Shown: piece by piece, positions 24,780 through 34,073 of the stretch
How positions within the stretch are numbered: the stretch's first letter is position 1
How the letters are laid out: each line of letters opens with the position of its first letter
Assembly: GCF_004348825.1 (NCBI RefSeq)
Contig: NZ_SMJU01000010.1
Span: forward strand, 186,001-250,000
Direction of reading: 5' to 3'
DNA from: Arundinibacter roseus
GTDB lineage: Bacteria; Bacteroidota; Bacteroidia; Cytophagales; Spirosomataceae
Length of the DNA stretch: 64,000 bases
The notes under the pieces: generated by a model
The model's input: the letters and a program-made list of their open reading frames with translations, nothing else
Database searches by the model: none
Told to the model about the DNA's origin: nothing
Translations under genes and position numbers: made by a program

Positions 24780-27204
24780 TAACGCACTATTTGAAAAGTT
24801 GCTGGGCAACGCTGAATCGATCGACTTTTTGAAACTAATCAAAGTTTTTCTAAGCCGTTGGTGGTGGATTGTCACATCAGTGGTTCTGGCGGGGATTGTG
24901 TGTTTCTTATATTTAAAAATAGTAACCCCTTTATACATAGGCTCAGTTACGCTTAAATATACGAGTAAACAATCTGAACTTGACGGACTAACCGGGGGAA
25001 ACTCTCCTCTGATGCTGGGAACGGGAAATATTGATTACCTGACCGAAAAATTTAATGTACGCTCACCTGAGGTAGTCAAAAATGCGCTTGTGAAGCTCAA
25101 CAACCCGTTTTCGTTTTATCGTCTAAAAGCTTTCCGGCGGGTGGATGTGTATCCGTTTCAGCCGATTGAACTGGAAGTACTGGATTTTGATGCGGATACC
25201 TATCAATACGGAATTTTTACGCTGGACGAAGAACTCCAACTGCGCTATCAGGTAGGCGCAAATGAGCGGCTCATACCATTAAAAAAGCGCTCAGTAGTAA
25301 CCTTGCCCGGACTTATTTTCAGAGTGAAAGAAATTCATACTGCGCCCGGCTACCTGTACGAATTCAGCTACAACGACCCGCAACGCCTGACCAATCAGTT
25401 TGTGGGGCGAATCGACATGGAAGAAACCGAAGACGCTATGCCTGTCATGAATCTTCTGTTTCGACACCATAATGTTGATTTTACCAAAGATTTTCTTGAA
25501 AAACTGGTTGAATCGTACGAAGAAAATGACCTTCGGCAAAAACAGCAATCATCCGATCTGACGATTCATTTTATTAAGGATCAGGTAAATATTTACTCTG
25601 CTTCCCTCAAAGAGGCCGCCCGGGAACTGGAACTTTTCAAGCAAAAAAATCAACTACTCGATGTAAGCAGCTCTGCTCTGGAAATCACGGGGAAAGTTCG
25701 TGAACTGGAACAGCGAAAAAATGAACTGGAAATTCAGAAAGCTTATATTTCTATGCTTGAAAGCAACATGGGCAAGACTTTTGAAACCGTCGATTACCTA
25801 TCGGTAGGCCTCGACGGCTCCACGGACGCCGTATTGCTTTCGCTTCTGGAAGGGTTTAATTCACTCATTACACAGCGAAAAGGACTCCTGCAAAAATATA
25901 GCCCCAAGTCTGCCACAGTACAGAATATCGACGAACAACTAAACAAATTTCGTAGTCAGATTCTGGATAATGTAGCTCTTCAAAAACAAAAAAACAACCG
26001 CACGCTGAGTATTTTAAGTGAAAATATTGCCATTCTGAAACGACAGTTTGGACAAATTCCGGCCCTGGAAAAAAACTTCATTTATCTGCAAAGCAACTTT
26101 GAAGTAAATAAAGGAATTTACTCCATGCTGGTGAATAAAGAAATTGAGTCGTCTATTGTGCGGGCCGGTATGCTTCCGTCTTTTCGGGTCATTACTCAGT
26201 TTGATACGGATAAAGTTTCTCCAAAACCAACCCGCATTATTCTGATATTCCTCATGGGGGGCCTGATGCTGGGACTTGGACTGGTTTGGATGGCGCGAAT
26301 GCTAAATTCAACGTTTACCGATCCTTCCCGAATAGAACAGCATCCGCGCGTTCAGCTGCTCGGAATTGTACATCACTTTCCGGAAAAAACCAGTATTTCT
26401 CCGCAGGATGTTACACGATTTTTGCATGATCGCACCGTGTTTACGGAGTCGCTGACTGCTTTGAGAACCCGCATCAGTTTTTCGAAAACATCGCTAATTA
26501 AAGACAACAAGCCCGGGCAGGGAAAATTACTATTAATCACCTCTGAGCAGGCGGGCGAAGGCAAATCGTTTATAACGGTTAATTTAGCTTTATCTTTTTC
26601 TAAAATTGGCAAAAAAGTACTGATCATCGGAGCCGACCTCCGAAAATCACGCATTCATTTATACTTCCGCCCGGAGCATCCGTACGGGCTGAGCCAATAC
26701 CTGGAAGAACCGGGCGATATCAAACGGCTGATCTATTCCTCTACCCAAAAAAATCTGGATTACATTCCAGCCGGGCCGGCGCCTTTTAACCCCGCTGAAC
26801 TGATGCAGAATGCGGTTTTTGAAGATATTTTAAGTTATTGCCGCGAAACATATGACTATATACTGCTTGACACCGCGCCGGTCGGCCTGGTTTCAGACAA
26901 TATTCCGTTACTTCGCCATGCGGACTACGTATTGTTCATTGTTCGATGGCTCTATTCAAATCCTGACTCGTTCCGCCTGGCCGGACAGTTGGCTGATGAA
27001 TACGCACTCAGTGAAGTTTCGGTAATTGTTAATGATTTTGCTCCTGATAATCTGTACAGTAGCCTAATCACGGGAAGCTATTATGGCTCAACGTATAGCC
27101 ACTACCAATACAACTACGGATATAATGCGAGTGGATATCTGGGCAACGCTCAATCACGATGGAAAAAAATGCTCGGAAAAATAGTTAATTTCAAGAAAAA
27201 ATAG
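24763..27204 (+). CDS. Polysaccharide co-polymerase/tyrosine autokinase (Wzc-like)
   Basis: An 813-residue inner-membrane protein that controls chain length and export. It has a first membrane helix (WWWIVTSVVLAGIVCFLYL), a Wzz-type periplasmic domain with long coiled coil (about 250-440), a second helix (about 490-515) and a cytoplasmic BY-kinase. Walker A is SEQAGEGKS (about 594-602), Walker A' VLIIGADLRKS and Walker B YDYILLDTAPVG (about 696). A C-terminal tyrosine cluster (SYYGSTYSHYQYNYGYNASG) is the autophosphorylation tail and the likely target of the preceding phosphatase. Confidence 0.95.
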   Translation: MKQETDNALFEKLLGNAESIDFLKLIKVFLSRWWWIVTSVVLAGIVCFLYLKIVTPLYIGSVTLKYTSKQSELDGLTGGNSPLMLGTGNIDYLTEKFNVRSPEVVKNALVKLNNPFSFYRLKAFRRVDVYPFQPIELEVLDFDADTYQYGIFTLDEELQLRYQVGANERLIPLKKRSVVTLPGLIFRVKEIHTAPGYLYEFSYNDPQRLTNQFVGRIDMEETEDAMPVMNLLFRHHNVDFTKDFLEKLVESYEENDLRQKQQSSDLTIHFIKDQVNIYSASLKEAARELELFKQKNQLLDVSSSALEITGKVRELEQRKNELEIQKAYISMLESNMGKTFETVDYLSVGLDGSTDAVLLSLLEGFNSLITQRKGLLQKYSPKSATVQNIDEQLNKFRSQILDNVALQKQKNNRTLSILSENIAILKRQFGQIPALEKNFIYLQSNFEVNKGIYSMLVNKEIESSIVRAGMLPSFRVITQFDTDKVSPKPTRIILIFLMGGLMLGLGLVWMARMLNSTFTDPSRIEQHPRVQLLGIVHHFPEKTSISPQDVTRFLHDRTVFTESLTALRTRISFSKTSLIKDNKPGQGKLLLITSEQAGEGKSFITVNLALSFSKIGKKVLIIGADLRKSRIHLYFRPEHPYGLSQYLEEPGDIKRLIYSSTQKNLDYIPAGPAPFNPAELMQNAVFEDILSYCRETYDYILLDTAPVGLVSDNIPLLRHADYVLFIVRWLYSNPDSFRLAGQLADEYALSEVSVIVNDFAPDNLYSSLITGSYYGSTYSHYQYNYGYNASGYLGNAQSRWKKMLGKIVNFKKK

Positions 27205-27226
27205 ACCTGACAAGCCAACACACACG

Positions 27227-28099
27227 ATGACTTACACATTGCCCAAAGTAATTTCTGAAATCGGCTGTAACCATATGGGACAGTTTGAAATTGCGAAGGA
27301 ATTAATCCTCCTCTCCAAAGAGTGCAAGGCCGATTATGCCAAATTTCAGAAGCGCAATTCCAGGGAATTGTTGACCTCGGAACAGTACGAAGCGCCGCAT
27401 CCGGTGCCCTACAATGCTTACGGTGCGACCTATGGGGCGCATCGGGAGTTTCTCGAATTTTCCCAGGAACAGCATGCCGACCTGAAACGCTATGCCGAAT
27501 CCATTGGTATAGGGTATACTACATCGGTTTGGGATGTTACTTCTGCTCAGGAAATCATTGAGCTGGCGCCCGAGTTTGTAAAGGTCCCCTCGGCCTGCAA
27601 CAACCATTTTGAGATGCTCAAACTGCTACGTGACGGGTATGCGGGCGACGTGCATGTGTCTACCGGCATGACCACCCTGGACGAGATTGAGCAATTGGTT
27701 GCATTCTTTGAAGAAACCAATCAGGCCAAAAACAGGCTTGTGGTCTATAATTGTACATCGGGCTATCCGGTACCGTTCAAAGATATATGTTTGCTGGAAA
27801 TCCGACGGATTCAGGAAAACTACGGGGATCGGGTTAAGGAAATCGGTTTTTCGGGACATCATCTGGGAATAGCAATTGACCTGGCGGCCTATACGCTGGG
27901 GGCCGTTTGGATTGAGCGCCATTTTACCAAAGACCGCACCTGGCGCGGCACTGATCACGCGGCTTCTCTGGAAGTGCCTGGCCTGCAAAAACTTGTGCGT
28001 GATTTGCATCATACATACGAGGCACTTACCTACAAGCCAACGGAGATTCTGGAAATTGAACAGGCACAGCGCGACAAACTTAAATACCGGGTTCATTGA
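27227..28099 (+). CDS. NeuB-family nonulosonate synthase without SAF domain
   Basis: A 290-residue TIM-barrel enzyme that condenses phosphoenolpyruvate with a hexose-type acceptor to give a nine-carbon acid. Family motifs are ISEIGCNHMGQFEIAKELI, ADYAKFQKR, FVKVPSACNNHFEMLKLL, STGMTTLDEIE, YNCTSGYPVP, GFSGHHLGIAIDLAAYTLGA and ERHFTKDRTWRGTDHAASL. Canonical NeuB proteins are about 340 residues and end in an antifreeze-like SAF domain; here the sequence stops right after the barrel. The NeuA-like gene starts by TTGA overlap. As no NeuC or amino-sugar precursor genes are nearby, a deaminated product (KDN-like) is possible but unproven. Confidence 0.88.
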   Translation: MTYTLPKVISEIGCNHMGQFEIAKELILLSKECKADYAKFQKRNSRELLTSEQYEAPHPVPYNAYGATYGAHREFLEFSQEQHADLKRYAESIGIGYTTSVWDVTSAQEIIELAPEFVKVPSACNNHFEMLKLLRDGYAGDVHVSTGMTTLDEIEQLVAFFEETNQAKNRLVVYNCTSGYPVPFKDICLLEIRRIQENYGDRVKEIGFSGHHLGIAIDLAAYTLGAVWIERHFTKDRTWRGTDHAASLEVPGLQKLVRDLHHTYEALTYKPTEILEIEQAQRDKLKYRVH

Positions 28100-28821
28100 A
28101 AAATATTCTCGCTATCATTCCGGCCCGAGGCGGTAGCAAAGGTCTGCCCGATAAAAACATCCTGCCACTTGCGGGCCATCCGCTCATTGCGTACAGCATT
28201 AAAGCCGCGCTGGATTCTCCCAGTATTTCACGGGTCATTGTTTCTACGGACTCCGAGGCAATTGCGGACATTGCCCGCAGCTACGGTGCCGAAATTCCAT
28301 TTATGCGACCTGCCGAACTTGCGCAGGATCAAAGCCTCGACTACGATGTATTTCTGCACGCCCTTTCCTGGCTTAAAGAAAACGAAAACTACTCGCCGGA
28401 ATTGGTCGCCCAACTCCGGCCAACTTCACCCATTCGCTATGTGGCAGATATTGAAACCTGCATTGAACGCATGGCTGCCTACCCCGAAGCCGATAGCATC
28501 CGCATCATTACGCGCGCGGCCAATACGCCTTACAAAATGTGGCGGGCATCCACGGAAGAACAAGCGATGACTCCTTTATTGACGCTCGACGGGCATCCTG
28601 AATCATATAACGAACCTCGTCAGAATTTGCCTACGATTTACTGGCAGGTAGGCACCCTCGACGTGATTCGTCCGGAGGTAATTCTTGAAAAAAACAGCAT
28701 GTCGGGAACAAACGTATTTCCCTATCGCATTGAACCCGAGCAGGCGATTGATATTGACGATATATTTAGCTTCCAACGTGCCGAAGCGTACATTTCGACG
28801 CACGACTGCATTAAATTCTAA
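28096..28821 (+). CDS. CMP-nonulosonate cytidylyltransferase (NeuA family)
   Basis: A 241-residue enzyme that activates a nonulosonic acid with CTP. The N-terminal signature IIPARGGSKGLPDKNI begins at residue 5, followed by VIVSTDSEAIADIA, LAQDQSLDYDVF, LVAQLRPTSPIR and the product-side IDIDDIFSFQRAE. The start is a TTG overlapping the NeuB stop (TTGA), the only codon that gives the full family N-terminus. The substrate is set by the preceding NeuB-like gene. Confidence 0.9.
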   Translation: MKNILAIIPARGGSKGLPDKNILPLAGHPLIAYSIKAALDSPSISRVIVSTDSEAIADIARSYGAEIPFMRPAELAQDQSLDYDVFLHALSWLKENENYSPELVAQLRPTSPIRYVADIETCIERMAAYPEADSIRIITRAANTPYKMWRASTEEQAMTPLLTLDGHPESYNEPRQNLPTIYWQVGTLDVIRPEVILEKNSMSGTNVFPYRIEPEQAIDIDDIFSFQRAEAYISTHDCIKF

Positions 28822-28824
28822 TCC

Positions 28825-29790
28825 ATGATTGATCCCGAAAACCCGGTTGTTGTGTTTGGTGCAGGTTCCATTGGTGAGCGGCATTTGGGCATTCTGCAAA
28901 AACTGGGGTATTCCAACTTGTGGGTATACAGGCAGCGGGCCTTGCCATTACGCATCATAGATTCTCAGCATATTCAGGTTTTTACCGATTTGGATTTATT
29001 GGATAAAATAAATCCTCAGGCGGCAATAATTTGTACGCCAACGGCTCAGCACCTGGTTCAAACAAAACTTTGCCTCGAAAAGCAAATTCCGGTTTTAGTA
29101 GAAAAACCACTTTCACATACCACCGAAGGAATCAATGAGTTAAAGGACATCGTAAGGAGTAACCAAGCCTATATTCAGGTTGCGTACATGCTGCGGTATC
29201 ATCCTTTTTTTCAAAAAATAAAATCACTGACCCAAAGTAACGAATGGGGCCGACTGCTCAGCGCTCAATCGTATTGGGGCGAATACCTACCCGACTGGCA
29301 TCCCTGGGAAGACTATCGTCAGTCGTATGCTGCACGCAAAGAATTGGGCGGAGGTGCAGCGCTTACACTTAGCCACGACATTGATCTGATCAATTGGATT
29401 GCCGGAAGTGCGGTAAAAAGCTGGAATACGTTGAAAAATTTTAGTGCCCCGCTCGAACTCGACGTAGAATCCGGTTCGGACATTTCGCTGGCTTACGACA
29501 GTGGCCTCACGGCGCACTGCCACCTCAATTTCCATGAACGGTTTCCCCGTCGTACCTATCGTTTTGTGTGGGAGAAAGGCTCTATTGAAATAGACTATTT
29601 CAAATCCTGCGGTTGGTTCTTTGGCCCCGGCACTGAATCCACGGAGTGGAAACTGCCGGATTTTGATCGAAACCAACTTTTTGAAGCACAAACAAAAGAT
29701 TTTTTTCAACGGATAAATACAGGTAATTTCGCTGAAAATTCTGTCAAAGCGCTCGACGAATCAGAGGTTATCATAAAGATTTGCTCTTGA
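28825..29790 (+). CDS. Gfo/Idh/MocA family oxidoreductase
   Basis: A 321-residue NAD(P)-dependent sugar oxidoreductase. The Rossmann start VVFGAGSIGERHLGIL, the ICTPTAQH motif and the family EKP motif (LVEKPLSH) are clear. The C-terminal domain carries GGGAALTLSHDIDLINWIAG (substrate and catalytic His/Asp region). It lies 3 nt after the NeuA-like gene. In other nonulosonate loci such oxidoreductases modify or epimerise the acid or its CMP form; that role here is inferred. Confidence 0.88.
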   Translation: MIDPENPVVVFGAGSIGERHLGILQKLGYSNLWVYRQRALPLRIIDSQHIQVFTDLDLLDKINPQAAIICTPTAQHLVQTKLCLEKQIPVLVEKPLSHTTEGINELKDIVRSNQAYIQVAYMLRYHPFFQKIKSLTQSNEWGRLLSAQSYWGEYLPDWHPWEDYRQSYAARKELGGGAALTLSHDIDLINWIAGSAVKSWNTLKNFSAPLELDVESGSDISLAYDSGLTAHCHLNFHERFPRRTYRFVWEKGSIEIDYFKSCGWFFGPGTESTEWKLPDFDRNQLFEAQTKDFFQRINTGNFAENSVKALDESEVIIKICS

Positions 29791-29812
29791 CACCCTGGTA
29801 TTATTTTAAATC

Positions 29813-30652
29813 ATGCACGCACAACCATCCATTCATCCCTCCCTTTCAGTTGCCAATAAAGTCATCCTTGTTACCGGAGCCTTTGGCCTGATCGGAAAAA
29901 CCATTTCGGAGGCTTTTTTACAGCAAGGCGCCCGTGTGGTACTCGCCGATTTGAAACAGGATAGAATGACTTCTTTACAGGAAGAACTTTCCGCTCAGTT
30001 TTCTCAAAGTCAATTCCTGATACATGCGCTTGATATTACAGACGAAACCAGCTGCGAGCAGGTCGTAGCGGCCACGGTAGCTGCCTTCGGCTCGTTGGAT
30101 GTATTGATCAATAATGCCGCAATTGATGCTAAATTTGACAAAGAACACGCAGGAAGTATCAATCCCAGCCGATTTGAAAATTATCCTCCCGAACTGCTGC
30201 AACAATCCGTTGATGTAAACCTGACCGGAACGGTGCGCATGACGCAACACGCCTGCCGGCAGATGTTAACCCAAAAGAGCGGACATATCATTAATGTAGC
30301 TTCTACATATTCCGTTGTTGCGCCCAACCAAAGTCTATATGATTTTGGCGAGGGAATCAAGCAGTTTAAGCCCATTGACTACATTGCCTCCAAGTCGTTT
30401 GTTCCGAATTTTACGCGTTATGTTGCTACTTTTTATGCCAAAGACGGCATTCGGTGTAATGCCATTGTGCCGCATGCCATCTATAACAATCATGATGAGG
30501 CATTTTTGGCAAACTTCGCTAAACTTTCACCCATGGGGCGCATGTGTACACGCGAAGAACTCATCGGCCCGTTTACGTTTCTGGCCTCGGACGCATCGAG
30601 CTATATGACGGGTTCAATACTTACCGTAGATGGAGGATGGACAGCATGGTAG
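29813..30652 (+). CDS. Short-chain dehydrogenase/reductase in the nonulosonate block
   Basis: A 279-residue SDR. The cofactor motif TGAFGLIGKTISEAFLQQG, DVLINNAA, the catalytic Ser in INVASTYSV and the YIASK catalytic pair are all present, with the closing motif MTGSILTVDGGW. An unusual insert (NPSRFENYPPELLQQS; YDFGEGIKQFKPID) is like PtmA-type SDRs of legionaminic-acid loci, from memory. It follows the Gfo/Idh gene by 22 nt and overlaps the phosphatase gene by 7 nt. Confidence 0.88.
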   Translation: MHAQPSIHPSLSVANKVILVTGAFGLIGKTISEAFLQQGARVVLADLKQDRMTSLQEELSAQFSQSQFLIHALDITDETSCEQVVAATVAAFGSLDVLINNAAIDAKFDKEHAGSINPSRFENYPPELLQQSVDVNLTGTVRMTQHACRQMLTQKSGHIINVASTYSVVAPNQSLYDFGEGIKQFKPIDYIASKSFVPNFTRYVATFYAKDGIRCNAIVPHAIYNNHDEAFLANFAKLSPMGRMCTREELIGPFTFLASDASSYMTGSILTVDGGWTAW

Positions 30653-31122
30653 AAATCAAACTTTTCCTGACCGACGTGGACGGCGTACTTACCGACGGCG
30701 GCATGTACTACACCGAAAGCGGCGATGAATTCAAGAAATTCAACACCCGCGACGGCATGGCGTTTGAAATATTACGCAAAGCAGGTATCAAAACGGGAAT
30801 TATTACGTCTGAAAATACGCAGATGGTAGCCCGAAGAGCAGCCAAGATCAAGGCAGACTACCTCTATCAGGGCCAACGCGATGGCGGTAAACTAGCCGCA
30901 GCGCTGGAAATTTGTGAGAAAGAAGGCCTTACCATTCAACAGGTAGCCTACATCGGCGACGACCTGAACTGCATTAGCCTACTGGAAAAAGCAGGTTTGG
31001 CAGCTTGTCCGGCTGATGCCGTAGAGGCTGTAAAAAATGTGCCGGGAATCATGCTTCTGTATAAAAAAGGTGGGGAAGGCTGCGTACGGGAATTTGCGGA
31101 AAGGATAATCGAAAAGTTATGA
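30646..31122 (+). CDS. KdsC-like HAD phosphatase
   Basis: A 158-residue C0-type HAD phosphatase of the KDO-8-P phosphatase fold. Motif I is LTDVDGVLTDGGMYY, motif II IITSENTQM, then motif III Lys in QGQRDGGKL and motif IV YIGDDLNCISLL. The ATG at 30646 is chosen because a GGAGGA (30632-30637) sits 8 nt upstream, one of the few good Shine-Dalgarno sites in the window. In this setting it may dephosphorylate a nonulosonate-9-phosphate, which would fit a KDN-type route, rather than act in lipid A KDO synthesis. Confidence 0.88.
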   Translation: MVEIKLFLTDVDGVLTDGGMYYTESGDEFKKFNTRDGMAFEILRKAGIKTGIITSENTQMVARRAAKIKADYLYQGQRDGGKLAAALEICEKEGLTIQQVAYIGDDLNCISLLEKAGLAACPADAVEAVKNVPGIMLLYKKGGEGCVREFAERIIEKL

Positions 31123-31979
31123 GTCTATCGAAACAAACCGACCAATGGGATCTTGAAATACAACCCGAATCGAGTTTCTTTGAACTCAACTGGCGTGAAC
31201 TTTGGCACTATCGCGATCTAATCCTCCTGTTTGTAAGGCGCGATATAGTGTCAACCTATAAACAAACGATTCTTGGGCCCATTTGGTTTTTTATACAGCC
31301 CATTCTGACGACGCTTACCTACGTCATTATTTTTGGAAATATTGCCGGTATTTCAACGGGTGGTGTTCCCAAAATCTTGTTTTATCTGGCAGGTATTACC
31401 CTTTGGAATTATTTTCAGGAATGCCTCATGAAAACATCGGATACGTTTATACTCAATCAAAACCTCTTTGGTAAAGTCTACTTTCCACGCCTTGCCATTC
31501 CAATTTCAATTGTCATTTCCAATCTTTTTAAGTTTTTCATCCAACTTGCTCTGTTTTTGGTTGCGTGGGTTTATTTCCTGCTACAAGCCGAGAGTCCGAT
31601 TCAACCTAACGGAACATTAGCACTTTTTCCTGTCTATTTACTTCTGATGTCGGGTTTGGGTTTTAGTTTTGGGGTGCTCATTTCTTCACTTACTACCAAA
31701 TACCGTGACCTTCGTTTTCTGATTCAATTTGGCGTACAACTGCTTATGTATGGCACGCCAATTGTATATCCGCTCGAAATAGTGCCCGACAAATACCGAC
31801 TGCTTTTGCTGGCCAACCCGATCACGAGTGTCATAGAAGCTTTCAAATATTCGTTTCTGGGGCAAGGGTATTTTTCCTGGTTCGGATTGGGATATAGTTT
31901 GATCTTTATGGTAATTTGCCTGTTTCTCAGCATTCTGGTGTTCAATCGAGTCGAAAAAACCTTCATGGATACCGTCTAA
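31119..31979 (+). CDS. ABC-2 type polysaccharide exporter permease (Wzm-like)
   Basis: A 286-residue inner-membrane permease with six predicted helices. The N-terminal cytoplasmic stretch (LWHYRDLILLFVRRDIVSTYKQT) and TILGPIWFFIQPILTTLTYV are hallmarks of the Wzm/TagG family. It moves a lipid-linked glycan across the inner membrane with the ATPase encoded next. The start overlaps the phosphatase stop (ATGA). Confidence 0.93.
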   Translation: MSLSKQTDQWDLEIQPESSFFELNWRELWHYRDLILLFVRRDIVSTYKQTILGPIWFFIQPILTTLTYVIIFGNIAGISTGGVPKILFYLAGITLWNYFQECLMKTSDTFILNQNLFGKVYFPRLAIPISIVISNLFKFFIQLALFLVAWVYFLLQAESPIQPNGTLALFPVYLLLMSGLGFSFGVLISSLTTKYRDLRFLIQFGVQLLMYGTPIVYPLEIVPDKYRLLLLANPITSVIEAFKYSFLGQGYFSWFGLGYSLIFMVICLFLSILVFNRVEKTFMDTV

Positions 31980-31983
31980 AATT

Positions 31984-33258
31984 ATGTCAGATACAGTCAT
32001 TCGCGTCGAAAATATCTCTAAACTTTATCAACTCGGTGAAATATCTACCGGAACTTTAAGCCGTGATCTTCATCGTTGGTGGGCCGGTGTACGTGGCAAG
32101 GAAGATCCTTTTCGGAAAATCGGGCAAACTAACGACCGAAGTACAAAAGGCAGTAGTGACTATGTGTGGGCTTTACAGGATATTTCATTCGATGTAAAAC
32201 AGGGAGAAATACTTGGTATTATTGGCAGAAATGGCGCTGGTAAATCTACTCTACTTAAACTTCTATCGCGGGTAACGAAGCCTACCTCCGGGCGGATTCG
32301 GGTCAAAGGCCGCATGGCGTCCCTGCTCGAAGTGGGTACGGGCTTTCATCCCGAACTGACAGGTCGTGAGAACATCTTCCTCAACGGCGCGATCATGGGC
32401 ATGAAGAAAAACGAAATTCGCGCTAAACTGGACGAAATCGTAGACTTTGCCGGTGTAGAACGGTACCTTGATACACCCGTAAAACGCTATTCCTCCGGCA
32501 TGTACGTACGGCTCGCCTTCGCCGTAGCCGCGCACCTTGAACCGGAAATCCTTGTAATTGATGAAGTATTAGCCGTAGGCGATGCCGAATTTCAGAAAAA
32601 GTGCCTGGGCAAGATGAAGGATGTTAGCGAGAAGGATGGGCGAACCGTGCTGTTTGTAAGTCATAATATGGACGCCATTCAGAAACTTTGCAGTCGGGGA
32701 ATGTTGCTTAATAATGGGCAACTCCACCAACAAGGCGAGCTTAGCAAAGTACTTGATACCTATCTTTCAATAAATAAAAGTGCCGGCGCATCCTTTTTAT
32801 TTCAGCCGCCTGCAAATCTGGAAGAGTGCCCAGGATATGTAATAAGAGTCACTATTGAGGACTTAGCAGGCACTTTACTCCCTGAAATACCCCTTTGGGA
32901 TCCCTGGCAGGTTCGGATTCGGTTCAAAGTGCAAAAAACTATTCCTCATTTTGTAGCTGGCATGGGAATTAACACATCCCTTGGCATGCCACTGCAAACT
33001 ACATGGAGTAAGCCTCAGGATATTAGAGCCGGCGAATATGAGATCATTTTCCAAAATACAGATCTTGCCTACGCTCCCGGCATTTACTACCTCGACATTG
33101 GTCTGTCCTCGTACCTGCGGACTTTTCAATATATAAGTCAAACCGTAGCTCTTCATATATCAGATGTTCCTTCCCCACAGCAAACGGCATCAATCATAAA
33201 TACGAAGAGCGGGTTGCTTTTGAATCAGCTGGAAACACTGTGTACTCAGGTAAAGTAA
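31984..33258 (+). CDS. ABC polysaccharide exporter ATPase with glycan-recognition domain (Wzt-like)
   Basis: A 424-residue ATPase. Walker A GRNGAGKST is at 81-89, signature YSSGMYVRLAFAVA at about 169-182 and Walker B ILVIDEVLAVGDAEF at 189-203. After residue 265 a separate beta-sandwich (VIRVTIEDLAG, VRIRFKVQK, GIYYLDIGLSSYLRT) corresponds to the Wzt C-terminal domain. In E. coli O8/O9a that domain reads the chain-terminating cap. The FkbM methyltransferase gene next door may make such a cap; this is inferred. Confidence 0.93.
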   Translation: MSDTVIRVENISKLYQLGEISTGTLSRDLHRWWAGVRGKEDPFRKIGQTNDRSTKGSSDYVWALQDISFDVKQGEILGIIGRNGAGKSTLLKLLSRVTKPTSGRIRVKGRMASLLEVGTGFHPELTGRENIFLNGAIMGMKKNEIRAKLDEIVDFAGVERYLDTPVKRYSSGMYVRLAFAVAAHLEPEILVIDEVLAVGDAEFQKKCLGKMKDVSEKDGRTVLFVSHNMDAIQKLCSRGMLLNNGQLHQQGELSKVLDTYLSINKSAGASFLFQPPANLEECPGYVIRVTIEDLAGTLLPEIPLWDPWQVRIRFKVQKTIPHFVAGMGINTSLGMPLQTTWSKPQDIRAGEYEIIFQNTDLAYAPGIYYLDIGLSSYLRTFQYISQTVALHISDVPSPQQTASIINTKSGLLLNQLETLCTQVK

Positions 33259-33293
33259 CTTGTTTTAATCTCTACAAAAAACTGATTAAGTAA

Positions 33294-34073
33294 ATGAAAT
33301 CACTGATTCATACACTCGTTGGCAAAACGCTTTACCTTCGTTTACACATCTGGAAAAAAAGAATATTTGGTAAAAGTAAAGACATTGAAAAACAGGATTT
33401 TCTCAAAAGAAAGAGATTCTATGCTTCATTTGTACAAAAGGGAGATTTATGTTTTGATGTAGGAGCCAATCTTGGCAACCGAATCGAGCCCCTGCTTGCC
33501 CTTGGAGCACGTGTTGTAGCCGTAGAACCGCAGGAATTTTGCTACACAGAACTCTTGAAAAAATTTGGAAATAGAATCGAACTCGTAAAAAAAGGCTTAG
33601 GCGAAAAGGAAGAGACAAAGGAGTTTTTTGTGGCAGATGCACACACAATTTCTTCATTTTCAGTCGAATTTATAGAAAAAGTAAAAAATGGCCGGTTCAA
33701 ACAGCATCAGTGGAGCCCTCCCATTGAAGTTGAGATGACAACACTTGATGCCCTCATTGAAACGTTTGGCACTCCTCGATTTATAAAAATTGACGTAGAA
33801 GGCTATGAACTGGAAGTACTCAAAGGACTTTCATCGCCTGTCAATATGATTAGTTTTGAGTACATGGTTCCGGAGCAAACAGCAAAAGTTTTGGCATGTA
33901 TGCAGCAATTGGAAATCATAAGCGCAGATTGCGAGTATAATTTCAGCGTGGGAGAATCCATGAGTTTCGCCAATGAACGCTGGTTATCGCCTTCTGAAAT
34001 GAAAACTTTTGTCCAAAGTAAAGCATTTAATGACACCGAATTCGGTGATGTGTACTGCCGCCATCGGCCGTAA
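33294..34073 (+). CDS. FkbM family methyltransferase
   Basis: A 259-residue SAM-dependent O-methyltransferase. It shows LCFDVGANLGNRIEPLLALG and VVAVEPQ (SAM site), then MTTLDALIETFGTPRFIKIDVEGYE, the diagnostic FkbM motif. It probably methylates the glycan and could supply a cap read by the preceding Wzt C-terminal domain. The last 17 nt overlap, in another frame, the remnant of a DUF268 gene, so its 3' end may be a recombination joint. Confidence 0.9.
   Translation: MKSLIHTLVGKTLYLRLHIWKKRIFGKSKDIEKQDFLKRKRFYASFVQKGDLCFDVGANLGNRIEPLLALGARVVAVEPQEFCYTELLKKFGNRIELVKKGLGEKEETKEFFVADAHTISSFSVEFIEKVKNGRFKQHQWSPPIEVEMTTLDALIETFGTPRFIKIDVEGYELEVLKGLSSPVNMISFEYMVPEQTAKVLACMQQLEIISADCEYNFSVGESMSFANERWLSPSEMKTFVQSKAFNDTEFGDVYCRHRP

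Noticed and set aside
30544-30645. Upstream extension of the HAD phosphatase to an ATG at 30544
   Set aside because: It would lie inside the SDR's conserved C-terminus, and a good GGAGGA site sets the start at 30646.
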